From Prevotella sp. (GTDB lineage Bacteria > Bacteroidota > Bacteroidia > Bacteroidales > Bacteroidaceae): 21,982 bases of DNA. The position numbers were made by a program, and so were the translations under genes. Below are positions 7,009 to 15,997 of this stretch, piece by piece. The stretch spans positions 1-21,982 of the forward strand of contig JAEEZP010000186.1 of the NCBI GenBank assembly GCA_016291915.1. Direction: 5' to 3'. Position 1 is the stretch's first letter. Every line of letters starts with the position of its first letter. Under the pieces are notes generated by a model that was not told the DNA's origin, did not search any database, and worked only from the letters and a program-made list of their open reading frames with translations.

Positions 7009-10000
7009 ATGGCAAAAACGACAAATTTGAAGAGAGACAGGAACCGAGCTCTGGCAGCTTGCCTGAGACTTTTCCTCTTGATGGCCTTTTTCTGGTTCAC
7101 GGGCAACACCTATGCACAAAGTGGGCAGGTAAAAGGAGTTGTGAAGGACTCGTATGGTGACCCTGTAATTGGTGCGACCATCAAGGAGGTTGGACACCCA
7201 CAAAACGTAGCAGTAACAGACCTTGACGGAAACTTCACATTAAAAACTTCCGCAAACAGTGGACAGATTACTGTATCTTACGTTGGAATGAAGAACAAAA
7301 CCGTAAAAGTTTCCTCTGGTCAGACAGTAGAGATTCAACTTGATGAAGAATCCAATGTCCTTAGCGGTATTGATGTCGTGTCCATCGGTTATGGAAATGC
7401 TCGTCGTCGCGATCTTACCGGAAGTATTTCATCCGTTAATGAAAAAACATTGAAACACATCACTACGACCAATGCAGCCTCTGCTATTACAGGTCGTCTT
7501 GCTGGTGTGAACGTAGTGACCACTCAGGGATCTCCAGATGCTGAGGTAAAGATTCGTGTACGTGGTGGTGGTTCTATTACCCAGAGTAATGAGCCCCTTT
7601 ATATTGTTGATGGCTTTCAGACTGGAAGCATCAGTGATATCCCTCCGACAGATATCGAGAGCATTGATGTGCTTAAAGACGCATCATCAACAGCCATCTA
7701 TGGAGCAAAAGGTGCCAATGGTGTAATCCTAGTTACCACCAAGAGCGGTCGTCAGGGTAAAGCAGAGGTTTCTTTCAATGCCACATTGGGATGGAATAGA
7801 TTCTACAACGAGACAGAAGTGTTGTCTCCTTACGAATATGTATATTATCAGCGTGAGCTTGACCCATCAGTAAAGGCAAGTTTCATCGACCGTTATGGCA
7901 AATGGGAGGATATCGATATCTATAAGAGTCGTCAGGGAACTGACTGGCAGAAGAAGTTGTTCGACCGCACAGGATTCAAACAAAGTTATAATGTCAACAT
8001 GAACGGTGGTGGTAAAGACTTGATCTATAGCATCAGCTACACACACGATGATGAGACTTATATCATGCAGACTTCCGATTTCAAGCGTGATAACCTGAAC
8101 TTCAAGGTTAAGAAAGATTTTAATGATAAACTGCATCTCGACTTCAATGCTAAGATGACTAATCGCGTTATCAATGGTACCAGCATCTCCTCTGGTTGGA
8201 AACTACGCGACTGTACATTGTTTGCTCCTGTAGGTACACTGACAGACCTAAGCATCGATGATCTCGGAGATGGTAGTGATCTTAGTTACGAGAATATCTC
8301 GCAGTTGCAGGACCCTTTCTATAATGTAACGAATGAGTACAAGAAACAACGTAACTTTACCAATACATACAATTTAGGAATTACCTGGGACATTACCAAA
8401 TGGTTATCATGGCGAGTAGAAGGTACATATGGTTACACATTTGCCCGCACAGACGATATATTCTTGGCTAATACAGGTACAGCAAACCAGCGTTCAGGAT
8501 TCCCTGTCGCAAAACGTCAATATTGGGATGGCAACAACCGTACGTTGCGTACCATGCTGAACTACAAACAGAACTTTGGCAAACACCATGTAGATGCCAT
8601 GGCAGGTATGGAGGTATTCCACTCTGAGACCAACGACATGAGGGTAGAGTCTGACTATTATCCCCTGGACTATCTGGCAGGAAACATATTAGCCATGTGG
8701 AACGACGGTACATCGGAGCCCACTTATACTACAATCTCCGAGCCAAACCGTACACAATCTTATTTCGGACGTGCCAACTATGTATACGATGGTAAATATT
8801 ATCTGACATTTACACTCCGTGCTGATGGTACTAATGTTTTCTCTCCAGGTAATAAATGGGGCGTTTTCCCCGCCTTTGCTGGTGCATGGCGTATCACAGA
8901 GGAGAAGTTCATGGAAGGAACGAGAGGATGGCTCGACAACCTAAAACTCAGATTAAGTCACGGTGTGTCAGGTAATGCCCGTGTGGGTAACTACTGGCGA
9001 CAGACATATCAAGCTATGACTTTGGCAAACCGTCTGTATTTCATTAATGAAGAAGGACAGAGTGCTTTACAGCCGACGACAACGTTGCGTAACGACAAGT
9101 TGACATGGGAGACGAAGCACTCCACCAATGTCGGTTTGGACTTTACTTTGCTGAATAAGAAGCTCGATGTTACCATCGACTGGTATAACGACGTTACAAA
9201 AGACCTGATTATGGCTGTTCAGTTACCTTCTAACTCAGGATACGTACAGCAGTACCAGAACCTTGGTCAGACCACAAACCGTGGTATTGAGTTCACTGTA
9301 AATGCAAATCTCATACAGACAAAGGACTTCTATCTGGATGCCAACTTCAACATCTCATTTAATAAGAATAAGGTTGATAAACTATATGGAGAAGACAACG
9401 ACACCATGATCCTGACCGACGGCAGTGGCGGTTTCTTCATCGGTAATGATGACTATCGTGTTATCGTGGGCGATGAGGTAGGATTGATGTACGGCTATGT
9501 CTATGATGGCATGTATGGTTTCGATGATTTCACTTTCGATGATACAACCAAACGTTGGGTACTCAATGAAGGTGTTACTGATACCCGTGGCGTCCTTACT
9601 AATTCTGGTGGTTATTTCGGACCTGGACATATCAAGCTGAAGGATCTTGATGGCGACGGAAAGATTGATCCCGATAAAGACCGCCGCATCATCGGTCATG
9701 CTCAACCCAAACACACTGGTGGTTTCGGTATCAACATGGGATGGAAGGGCTTTGACCTCACCGCCCTGTTCAACTGGTCGTATGGCAATGATATCCTGAA
9801 CATGAATAAGATTGACTATAACTCCTATCATGGTTCACAGCGCTACAAGAACATCACTACATTGATGAACTTAGAGAACCGCTTTACTACTATCGATCCC
9901 GAGACAGGTCTTAATGTTTACTATGGTGAATATGCAAATCCAGCACGTCTGCAGGAGTTGAACCAGAACAAGACCATGTGGCATCCTCTCATGAACAATT

Positions 10001-10272
10001 CCATTATTACCGACTGGGCTATTGAAGATGGTTCTTACCTGCGCCTCGGCACACTGACTTTAGGTTACTCACTGCCCAAGAGTGTCCTCCGTTTGATTGG
10101 CGCCAAGAATCTGCGTATCTATGGTACTGCTACTAACCTGTTCTGTATCACTGGATATAGTGGTCAGGATCCGGAAGTTAGCACACATACAAACAATTTG
10201 GTAATGGGTTACGACCGTTCTGCATATCCAAAGGCTAAGACATGGGTTGTAGGTGTTAACCTGACCTTCTGA
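7009..10272 (+). CDS. SusC-like TonB-dependent outer-membrane oligosaccharide transporter
   Basis: Forms the outer-membrane barrel that imports oligosaccharides using TonB energy, paired with the SusD lipoprotein that follows 33 bp downstream. The 1087-residue product has a signal peptide ending near TYAQ (37), a carboxypeptidase-D-like regulatory beta-sandwich (about 40-112, GVVKDSYGDPVIGATIKEV), a linker with SIGYGNARRRDLTGSIS, and a plug domain (about 130-250). The plug holds SusC hallmarks LYIVDG (197-202) and, at 215-247, a stretch from DIESIDVLKDASS to ILVTTKSG. The remainder is barrel, ending in a terminal Phe (VGVNLTF) as outer-membrane proteins usually do. First gene of the six-gene rightward operon; the likely ligand is pectin-derived, judging from its neighbours. 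Confidence 0.96.
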   Translation: MAKTTNLKRDRNRALAACLRLFLLMAFFWFTGNTYAQSGQVKGVVKDSYGDPVIGATIKEVGHPQNVAVTDLDGNFTLKTSANSGQITVSYVGMKNKTVKVSSGQTVEIQLDEESNVLSGIDVVSIGYGNARRRDLTGSISSVNEKTLKHITTTNAASAITGRLAGVNVVTTQGSPDAEVKIRVRGGGSITQSNEPLYIVDGFQTGSISDIPPTDIESIDVLKDASSTAIYGAKGANGVILVTTKSGRQGKAEVSFNATLGWNRFYNETEVLSPYEYVYYQRELDPSVKASFIDRYGKWEDIDIYKSRQGTDWQKKLFDRTGFKQSYNVNMNGGGKDLIYSISYTHDDETYIMQTSDFKRDNLNFKVKKDFNDKLHLDFNAKMTNRVINGTSISSGWKLRDCTLFAPVGTLTDLSIDDLGDGSDLSYENISQLQDPFYNVTNEYKKQRNFTNTYNLGITWDITKWLSWRVEGTYGYTFARTDDIFLANTGTANQRSGFPVAKRQYWDGNNRTLRTMLNYKQNFGKHHVDAMAGMEVFHSETNDMRVESDYYPLDYLAGNILAMWNDGTSEPTYTTISEPNRTQSYFGRANYVYDGKYYLTFTLRADGTNVFSPGNKWGVFPAFAGAWRITEEKFMEGTRGWLDNLKLRLSHGVSGNARVGNYWRQTYQAMTLANRLYFINEEGQSALQPTTTLRNDKLTWETKHSTNVGLDFTLLNKKLDVTIDWYNDVTKDLIMAVQLPSNSGYVQQYQNLGQTTNRGIEFTVNANLIQTKDFYLDANFNISFNKNKVDKLYGEDNDTMILTDGSGGFFIGNDDYRVIVGDEVGLMYGYVYDGMYGFDDFTFDDTTKRWVLNEGVTDTRGVLTNSGGYFGPGHIKLKDLDGDGKIDPDKDRRIIGHAQPKHTGGFGINMGWKGFDLTALFNWSYGNDILNMNKIDYNSYHGSQRYKNITTLMNLENRFTTIDPETGLNVYYGEYANPARLQELNQNKTMWHPLMNNSIITDWAIEDGSYLRLGTLTLGYSLPKSVLRLIGAKNLRIYGTATNLFCITGYSGQDPEVSTHTNNLVMGYDRSAYPKAKTWVVGVNLTF

Positions 10273-10305
10273 GGAATATAACATAATCATTAAGAATAGA
10301 TAATT

Positions 10306-12396
10306 ATGAATACATATAACAAAACATACAACAAAGTGGTGAAAATAGGGCTCTTCGCTCTACTTACTCCATTCGCCATGACTTTCACCTCTTGCGATGA
10401 CTATCTTGACACGGAGTCACCATCGCAGCAGACTAGTCAGGTGATTTTTGAAAACGAAGGAATGGCTCGTTCAGCTCTGATGGGTATCTATTGTGACTTG
10501 ACAAATACCTATGTTTACGGACAGAAAATGTCTGTTAACTGGCAGGGAGTTGACGATATCGAATTAGCCAGTGGCTATAATAACGACCCGTCAAAGGAGA
10601 TGACCAGTGACACAGGTGCTGCCAACTATTACGGCGACTGGTACAATCATACTGTACAGTGGAGTGATATCTTTAAGATGGGTGAGCGTGCAGCCACTGC
10701 TGTGGAAGGTATTCGCAACAGCGAAGCATTCAAGAGCGGCAATGAGACCATGCAACGATATTTAGGCGAGGCACTTACCTTACGTACCATCGCTTATTTC
10801 GAGCTTGTCCGTCGTTGGGGTGATATTCCGTACAAAGAAGGAACATCCGAGAGTGATCTGTCGAACGTATATGCAAGCAAAACCAGCCGTGATGAGATTT
10901 ACCCTGCCCTGATTCGCGACATGGAAGAGGCTATTCAATACCTGCCATGGATGGGAGAAGAGAAAGAGTATAGTGTTGAGCGCATCACAAAAGGTTTCGC
11001 AAAGGGTCTGTTGGCACGTATCGCTTTGACAGCCGGCGGTTGGTCTGTACGCGACGGTAACCAGTTCCCCGACGATTCCAATATTGAGCATTACTCTGGC
11101 ACTGCCTCCGGTATGGGTGAGATGAACGGATTCTATGTAGGACGTGTCAAGAACTGGAAAGACTATTATAAGATTGCAGAGCAGCAGTGTGCTGAGATCA
11201 TCAGCGATCCAAAGAATCCTCATCACCTGGATCCCGACTACGGGGATATCTGGAAGACCGTTAATCATCTGGATTACAACTCTTTTGGTGAAAATCTCTT
11301 TGAGGTAGCAAACGGTATGGGCTATAATGGTGATATTGGTACACTGATGGGACGTGAGCAAGATGGCAATATCGGTTATGGAAGTTTCGGATGGGGTTCC
11401 AGCTATGTCAACTCCAACGGTTACTATTTCTACTCTTTCACTCCTTCTGACAAACGCCGCGACTATGCATGCTACTTCCCGAAGTTCGGTAAGGAAAGCA
11501 ACGTGGTTCACGAGATTATGCGCGGTGATATGATGAACGTTCACTTTGGTAAGTGGTGTTATTTCTGGACAAGCGACTCTTACAGGGCGCTGGCAAAAAC
11601 AGCCAGTGGACGTCCTTCGACAGGTATCAACTGGATCTTGATGCGTTATAGCGACATCCTACTGATGTTTGCCGAGGCACGTTATATGCAGGAGAACAAT
11701 GCAGATTCTAAAAATGCAGTTGCTGGTATGTCAGCCCGTGAAGCCTTGGAAAAGGTTCGTGAGCGCGCTTTCGGTGCCGGATCACCTGAGATAAAGAACT
11801 ACGACCCAGATTTCTTCAACGCCATTGTCAATGAGCGTGCATGGGAGTTTGGTTGTGAAGGTATCCGTAAACTTGATCTTGTACGCTGGGGACTTCTCGA
11901 TCAGAAGATAGAGGAGATGAAAGAAGCGTTAGTGAAGATGTATGACGGACAGTTGGAAGTTAAGATCTTCGACAAGACCTATCAGCCAACGGACTTCCCT
12001 GAGAAGTTATATTATAAATATAAGAGTGGTGCAGAAAGTCAGTTCATCGATTTGGAGTCTTGTAACTTCTACCGCACTCTGAACGCAAATCCTGATCCTA
12101 ACGTATATAAGGAGATTTCTTGGTTGCGCAAGGGTAACAGCGTTAACGAAGATGACATTGTGACCCGTTCCGTACGTATTCTTGTCTGTGCCACTGGGTT
12201 GCGTTCTTCCTATAATTATGCGCCGCTGCTTGCCCAACTGCGATTTGGTGATAAGATCCAGGAAAAGCTTAATCTGATGACGATGGGTAACGGAGTATGC
12301 AACTACCGCCATCTCTTCACCATCTACTATGATGACATCTATAAGTCAAAAGGCTATCTGAAGAACTCCTACGGGTACGACCATAGTCTGGATTAA
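10306..12396 (+). CDS. SusD-like surface glycan-binding lipoprotein
   Basis: Acts as the lid over the SusC barrel and binds glycan at the cell surface. The 696-residue protein begins with a lipoprotein signal ending TFTSC, so lipidation is expected at Cys30. Family landmarks are visible: LRTIAYFELVRRWGDIPY (159-176), INWILMRYSDILLMFAEA (441-458), and NERAWEFGCEGIRKLDLVRW (509-528). It is longer than typical SusD proteins (about 500-600), with extra sequence around 245-430 and at the C-terminus. A long open frame on the opposite strand inside this gene (about 10780-11544) is judged a shadow. Confidence 0.95.
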   Translation: MNTYNKTYNKVVKIGLFALLTPFAMTFTSCDDYLDTESPSQQTSQVIFENEGMARSALMGIYCDLTNTYVYGQKMSVNWQGVDDIELASGYNNDPSKEMTSDTGAANYYGDWYNHTVQWSDIFKMGERAATAVEGIRNSEAFKSGNETMQRYLGEALTLRTIAYFELVRRWGDIPYKEGTSESDLSNVYASKTSRDEIYPALIRDMEEAIQYLPWMGEEKEYSVERITKGFAKGLLARIALTAGGWSVRDGNQFPDDSNIEHYSGTASGMGEMNGFYVGRVKNWKDYYKIAEQQCAEIISDPKNPHHLDPDYGDIWKTVNHLDYNSFGENLFEVANGMGYNGDIGTLMGREQDGNIGYGSFGWGSSYVNSNGYYFYSFTPSDKRRDYACYFPKFGKESNVVHEIMRGDMMNVHFGKWCYFWTSDSYRALAKTASGRPSTGINWILMRYSDILLMFAEARYMQENNADSKNAVAGMSAREALEKVRERAFGAGSPEIKNYDPDFFNAIVNERAWEFGCEGIRKLDLVRWGLLDQKIEEMKEALVKMYDGQLEVKIFDKTYQPTDFPEKLYYKYKSGAESQFIDLESCNFYRTLNANPDPNVYKEISWLRKGNSVNEDDIVTRSVRILVCATGLRSSYNYAPLLAQLRFGDKIQEKLNLMTMGNGVCNYRHLFTIYYDDIYKSKGYLKNSYGYDHSLD

Positions 12397-12434
12397 TGAG
12401 TAATAAAAGAATAATAAATTAAGAAAGAACTATT

Positions 12435-14036
12435 ATGATTACCAAGAATATGATTACAAGGGGAAAACTCGGTATCATTCTATTACTGAGTGTGTTCTTC
12501 GCATCTTGTTCCGAAGACGTGAACAAGTGGGATGTTGACCCCAGCTACGATCGTCTGTATCAGACTACCCACTTCGATGTGGAGGAGCTCATGGCAACAT
12601 CTGTTAAATTAAAATTCAATGGAATCTCCGATGCGACAAAGTATATCTTTGAATTCAGTATGGGCAAAGAGAATGTGTTTGACAATATTGTACTTACTGA
12701 AGAGGTAAAGGCCGACACCCTGACACCTTATAGTGAAGGTAGAGTGGTTGTACAAAACGAATACCTAAAAACGTTTGAGGACCTCGCCGGTACTACCCTA
12801 TACTCTGTCCGTGTTAAGGGTGTCAACGAGCAGACTGGTGCAGAGTCAAAATGGAATACACTTTCATTTAGGACTCCTGCTGAGCAGATCTTTATCGGTG
12901 CAACGCCTGGTATCAAGGATGCAGTGCTCAACTGGGAATCAGACAAGACCACCACGAACATCAAATTAAGCAGCATTAACGGTAAAGATACTACTGAGAT
13001 TAAAACAGTTGAATTAACTGCGGCTCAGAAGAGTAGCGGAGAGATTATGTTTGAAGGTCTTACCCCAGGAACAAAATACATGGCTCAGATCATGAACGGT
13101 GAGTTCCTTCGCGGAACATGGATCTTCAACACCTTAGGATCATCTGAGGGTGTGGCTATTGAGGTGAAGAACGGTGACAATCTTAACACACTGCTTGCTG
13201 AAGCCGGTGCAGAAACCGTTACTCTTATATTCAAGGGTGGAGAATACTACGAGATAGGTAATGTGAATGTTCCCGCTCCTGTCAAGAACCTGTATATGGC
13301 AGGCACACTGGTTAACGGAAAGAGAGCAGAGCTACACATCCCGAGCTTCGGTATTAATACGAATGTTGAGAATCTGCACTTCCAGTATATCGACATCAAC
13401 GCTCAAGGTGGATTCTGGATGATGGTAAGAGGTTCGTATGCATTTAACGACATGTATTTCACAGGTTGTATCATACGTAATCTGAACAACTGTATTCTAT
13501 ATGCTAATGCGAATATTGAATTAGGAGGTATCTTTGTTGATAATTGCATACTTGACCATGTATCTACTGGCGGATGGGGCGCATTCAACATTGCCGGTAA
13601 CACTAAGGCACGTGAACTGCAAATCACCAATACCACTATCATGGAAGTAGGCGACCAGTTGATGGATATCCGTGTGCCACTGGAGCTCATCAAGCTCGAT
13701 CATATCACATTCTGTAATTTCCAGACAGGTCTGCCTAAGTTTATTTTGGCTACAAAACAGCCAGGTACCATGCAGGCAACCAATATGATTTTTGCAGGTG
13801 ACAATGCAGGAACGAAGATCAACTCTGGATATGGTGACTATTCTTCTTGGCTTGATTTCTCGGGCTGCTATATGACAAGCGACTTCCCAGAGAATACACG
13901 TAAGTTCACCAACATAACCCATTTGGAATATACTTCTGAGGAATTCTTTGTAGATCCACGTAATGGTGACTTCCATATAAAGGACAATGTTACTTTCCGT
14001 GCAAGAGGTAAAGTCGGAGATCCAAGATGGTATTAA
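12435..14036 (+). CDS. DUF4957/DUF5123-like surface lipoprotein with beta-helix domain
   Basis: Occupies the third position of the operon, where PULs usually encode an accessory surface glycan-binding protein. The 533-residue product has a lipobox (FFASC, Cys25). Two fibronectin-III-like segments follow (about 47-147, ending in NTLSFRTPAE; about 153-233, with LTPGTKYMAQI). Residues about 239-490 contain repeating hydrophobic/Asn rungs such as ENLHFQYIDINAQ, DMYFTGCIIRNLNNC and GIFVDNCILDHV, typical of a pectate-lyase-like right-handed beta-helix. The ending DPRNGDFHIKD...GDPRW resembles the DUF5123 C-terminus of Bacteroidetes pectin loci. I see no catalytic signature of a known lyase family, so binding is more likely than cleavage, but a cryptic enzyme cannot be excluded. 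Its stop codon overlaps the next gene's probable start as TAATG. Family names are from recall. Confidence 0.75.
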   Translation: MITKNMITRGKLGIILLLSVFFASCSEDVNKWDVDPSYDRLYQTTHFDVEELMATSVKLKFNGISDATKYIFEFSMGKENVFDNIVLTEEVKADTLTPYSEGRVVVQNEYLKTFEDLAGTTLYSVRVKGVNEQTGAESKWNTLSFRTPAEQIFIGATPGIKDAVLNWESDKTTTNIKLSSINGKDTTEIKTVELTAAQKSSGEIMFEGLTPGTKYMAQIMNGEFLRGTWIFNTLGSSEGVAIEVKNGDNLNTLLAEAGAETVTLIFKGGEYYEIGNVNVPAPVKNLYMAGTLVNGKRAELHIPSFGINTNVENLHFQYIDINAQGGFWMMVRGSYAFNDMYFTGCIIRNLNNCILYANANIELGGIFVDNCILDHVSTGGWGAFNIAGNTKARELQITNTTIMEVGDQLMDIRVPLELIKLDHITFCNFQTGLPKFILATKQPGTMQATNMIFAGDNAGTKINSGYGDYSSWLDFSGCYMTSDFPENTRKFTNITHLEYTSEEFFVDPRNGDFHIKDNVTFRARGKVGDPRWY

Positions 14037-15976
14037 TGAAATGTAGATTAATAATATTAGTTGTAGGATTGATGGCAGGACTGAATCTGATGGCCGACGA
14101 TAATGTCAAGGCCACTCAGGACGGTCTTGCCACCGTCTTATCAAACGGATTGGTAGAGATCAGCATCAACTCCAAAGGGCAAATAAACAAAATGACTCTT
14201 TGTGGCGGAAGTAATGTTATTGGCTCCACGGGTGTCTATTTTGATTTCACCTCCAAAGGAGTGGGAAACAAAGCACTTAACCCATCAAAGGCAGAGATTG
14301 TAAAACAAACTGACGACTACGCTGAGGTCGTATATACAAACACCAGTTATGGTCCGCGATACCAACTGGGATTTATCATGCGTAAGGGAGTAAGCGGCAT
14401 TTACATGTATGTGCTCGCTAATACATCAGATGATTCCCCGAATTGGCAGGTACAGGAAGCACGGGTATGCACCCGCTTGAATTCAAAATTCCTTGATGGA
14501 TACGTAGATGACTCCATGCAGGGAATGATACCATCCTGCGAAGTAATGAAATCCGTGGAGAGTGGTGGTACGAGCAATGCTTCCTATGTACAAGATGCTA
14601 CATACAGACTTTCTGATGGTAGTGTTTACACGAAATATAACTGGGCCCAGTATGTTGTGCGTGACAGTGTTCACGGATTGATGAATACAAATCCGGCAAA
14701 GCCTGAGGAAGCTGGCTTAGGGGTATGGAATATACCTTGTTCACGTGAGTGGTATCCTGGCGGTCCGATGAAACAAGAACTGACAGTACATGCAACAGGT
14801 AAGTCTCCTATCACCATCCAGATGCTTCAAGGTGAACATTTCGGTACGTCATCTGTAACATACCAACCTGGACAGAAGAAATTGTACGGACCTTTCCTAA
14901 TCTACATGAACAGTGGGACGCGCCAACATATGATCGCAGATGCAAAGCGTGAGGCTCACGAGCAGGAGCAGCAATGGCCATTTAAATGGTTCAATCATGA
15001 GAACTATCCTCACGACCGAGCCACTGTATCAGGACGTATTCAGGTAACGACAGGACAGCGACAAGACTCCATTCAAGTGGTACTCTGCGACCCAGATACT
15101 GAATTATATCGCCAGACTGAAGGCTATATCTTTTGGGCTCTGACAGATGCGGAAGGCCAATTCTGTATAAAGAATGTACGAAAAGGCAATTATGCGTTAA
15201 GAGCGTATGCCACAACAGGTGATATCACGGATGAACTCTTAGTTAAAAATGTTAATATTGAGGATGATGAAGTAGACCTTAACACGTTTACATGGACACC
15301 TACACGCCATGAGCATCAACTGTTCATCATAGGAGAAAACAATCGCATGAGTGATGGCTTCAGACTGAGTGATACGTTACGTAACTATGGTCTGTGGAAT
15401 ATGGTTCCTGCTTCCCTCACTTATGAGGTAGGTAAGAGCAAACCCGAGATAGACTGGTGGTATGCACAAACAAAAAACGGCACATGGACTATCGTTTTCA
15501 ATTGTGATGAAGAATATGAGGGGGATGCAGTATTTAGCACTTCCATAGCGGGGGTTACCAACACGCCAAAAGTGGCCGTCGCTATCAATGGCACGACCTT
15601 AGATAACTGGAGCTTTGCCGCTAACGATGCTGCCATTTATCGTAGTGCGGTACTTAGTGGGCGTCACCAAATGAAGACATGCACCTTCAACTCCTCACTT
15701 CTGAAGAAAGGCGAGAATCGTCTTACACTCACCATGTCTGGTATTGGAGGAAATGGCGGTGTGATGTGGGACTGTCTGAAACTGGAAACAGGAAACCTGA
15801 TAACAAGTAATATAACAAACCATCCGGAATCCGACAGCGGTTACATCCGTATTTATAACCTTAAAGGAATGCTTATTGGTACCTATCTCCATCAGTTGCC
15901 TGTCAAACTGAATATACCCACGGGTATCTACATATACCAACAAGGTAACAAGCGTAAAAAAATCTATATAAAATAA
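14036..15976 (+). CDS. Rhamnogalacturonan lyase, family PL4, with T9SS-like tail
   Basis: Cleaves rhamnose-galacturonate bonds of the RG-I backbone by beta-elimination. The ATG at 14036 overlaps the preceding stop as TAATG, implying translational coupling; an in-frame ATG at 14027 would add three residues. From 14036 there are 646 residues: signal peptide to about LMA (20), a galactose-mutarotase-like beta-sandwich catalytic domain (about 25-300), a fn3-like domain (about 330-400, ATVSGRIQV...GNYALRAYAT), and a jelly-roll CBM-like domain (about 425-585, GTWTIVFNCDEEY). By spacing against Aspergillus RGL4 (Lys150, Tyr203, His210, from memory), candidate catalytic residues are Lys151, Tyr206 and His213. 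The C-terminus (IRIYNLKGMLIGTYLHQ, then PTGIYIYQQG and a Lys-rich end) resembles a type A type-IX-secretion sorting domain. PL4 is the best fit; the residue mapping is inference. Confidence 0.85.
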   Translation: MKCRLIILVVGLMAGLNLMADDNVKATQDGLATVLSNGLVEISINSKGQINKMTLCGGSNVIGSTGVYFDFTSKGVGNKALNPSKAEIVKQTDDYAEVVYTNTSYGPRYQLGFIMRKGVSGIYMYVLANTSDDSPNWQVQEARVCTRLNSKFLDGYVDDSMQGMIPSCEVMKSVESGGTSNASYVQDATYRLSDGSVYTKYNWAQYVVRDSVHGLMNTNPAKPEEAGLGVWNIPCSREWYPGGPMKQELTVHATGKSPITIQMLQGEHFGTSSVTYQPGQKKLYGPFLIYMNSGTRQHMIADAKREAHEQEQQWPFKWFNHENYPHDRATVSGRIQVTTGQRQDSIQVVLCDPDTELYRQTEGYIFWALTDAEGQFCIKNVRKGNYALRAYATTGDITDELLVKNVNIEDDEVDLNTFTWTPTRHEHQLFIIGENNRMSDGFRLSDTLRNYGLWNMVPASLTYEVGKSKPEIDWWYAQTKNGTWTIVFNCDEEYEGDAVFSTSIAGVTNTPKVAVAINGTTLDNWSFAANDAAIYRSAVLSGRHQMKTCTFNSSLLKKGENRLTLTMSGIGGNGGVMWDCLKLETGNLITSNITNHPESDSGYIRIYNLKGMLIGTYLHQLPVKLNIPTGIYIYQQGNKRKKIYIK

Positions 15977-15997
15977 AAACTCAATAATAATCTGAGT

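Noticed and set aside
9382..9831. A 149-codon open frame antisense to susC
   Set aside because: It is fully contained in the SusC-like barrel region and shows no domain or promoter of its own; treated as a shadow.
10780..11544. A 254-codon open frame antisense to the SusD-like gene
   Set aside because: It lies entirely inside a well-supported gene, has no recognisable domain and reads as low-plausibility sequence. Codon bias of the sense gene can keep the opposite strand open.
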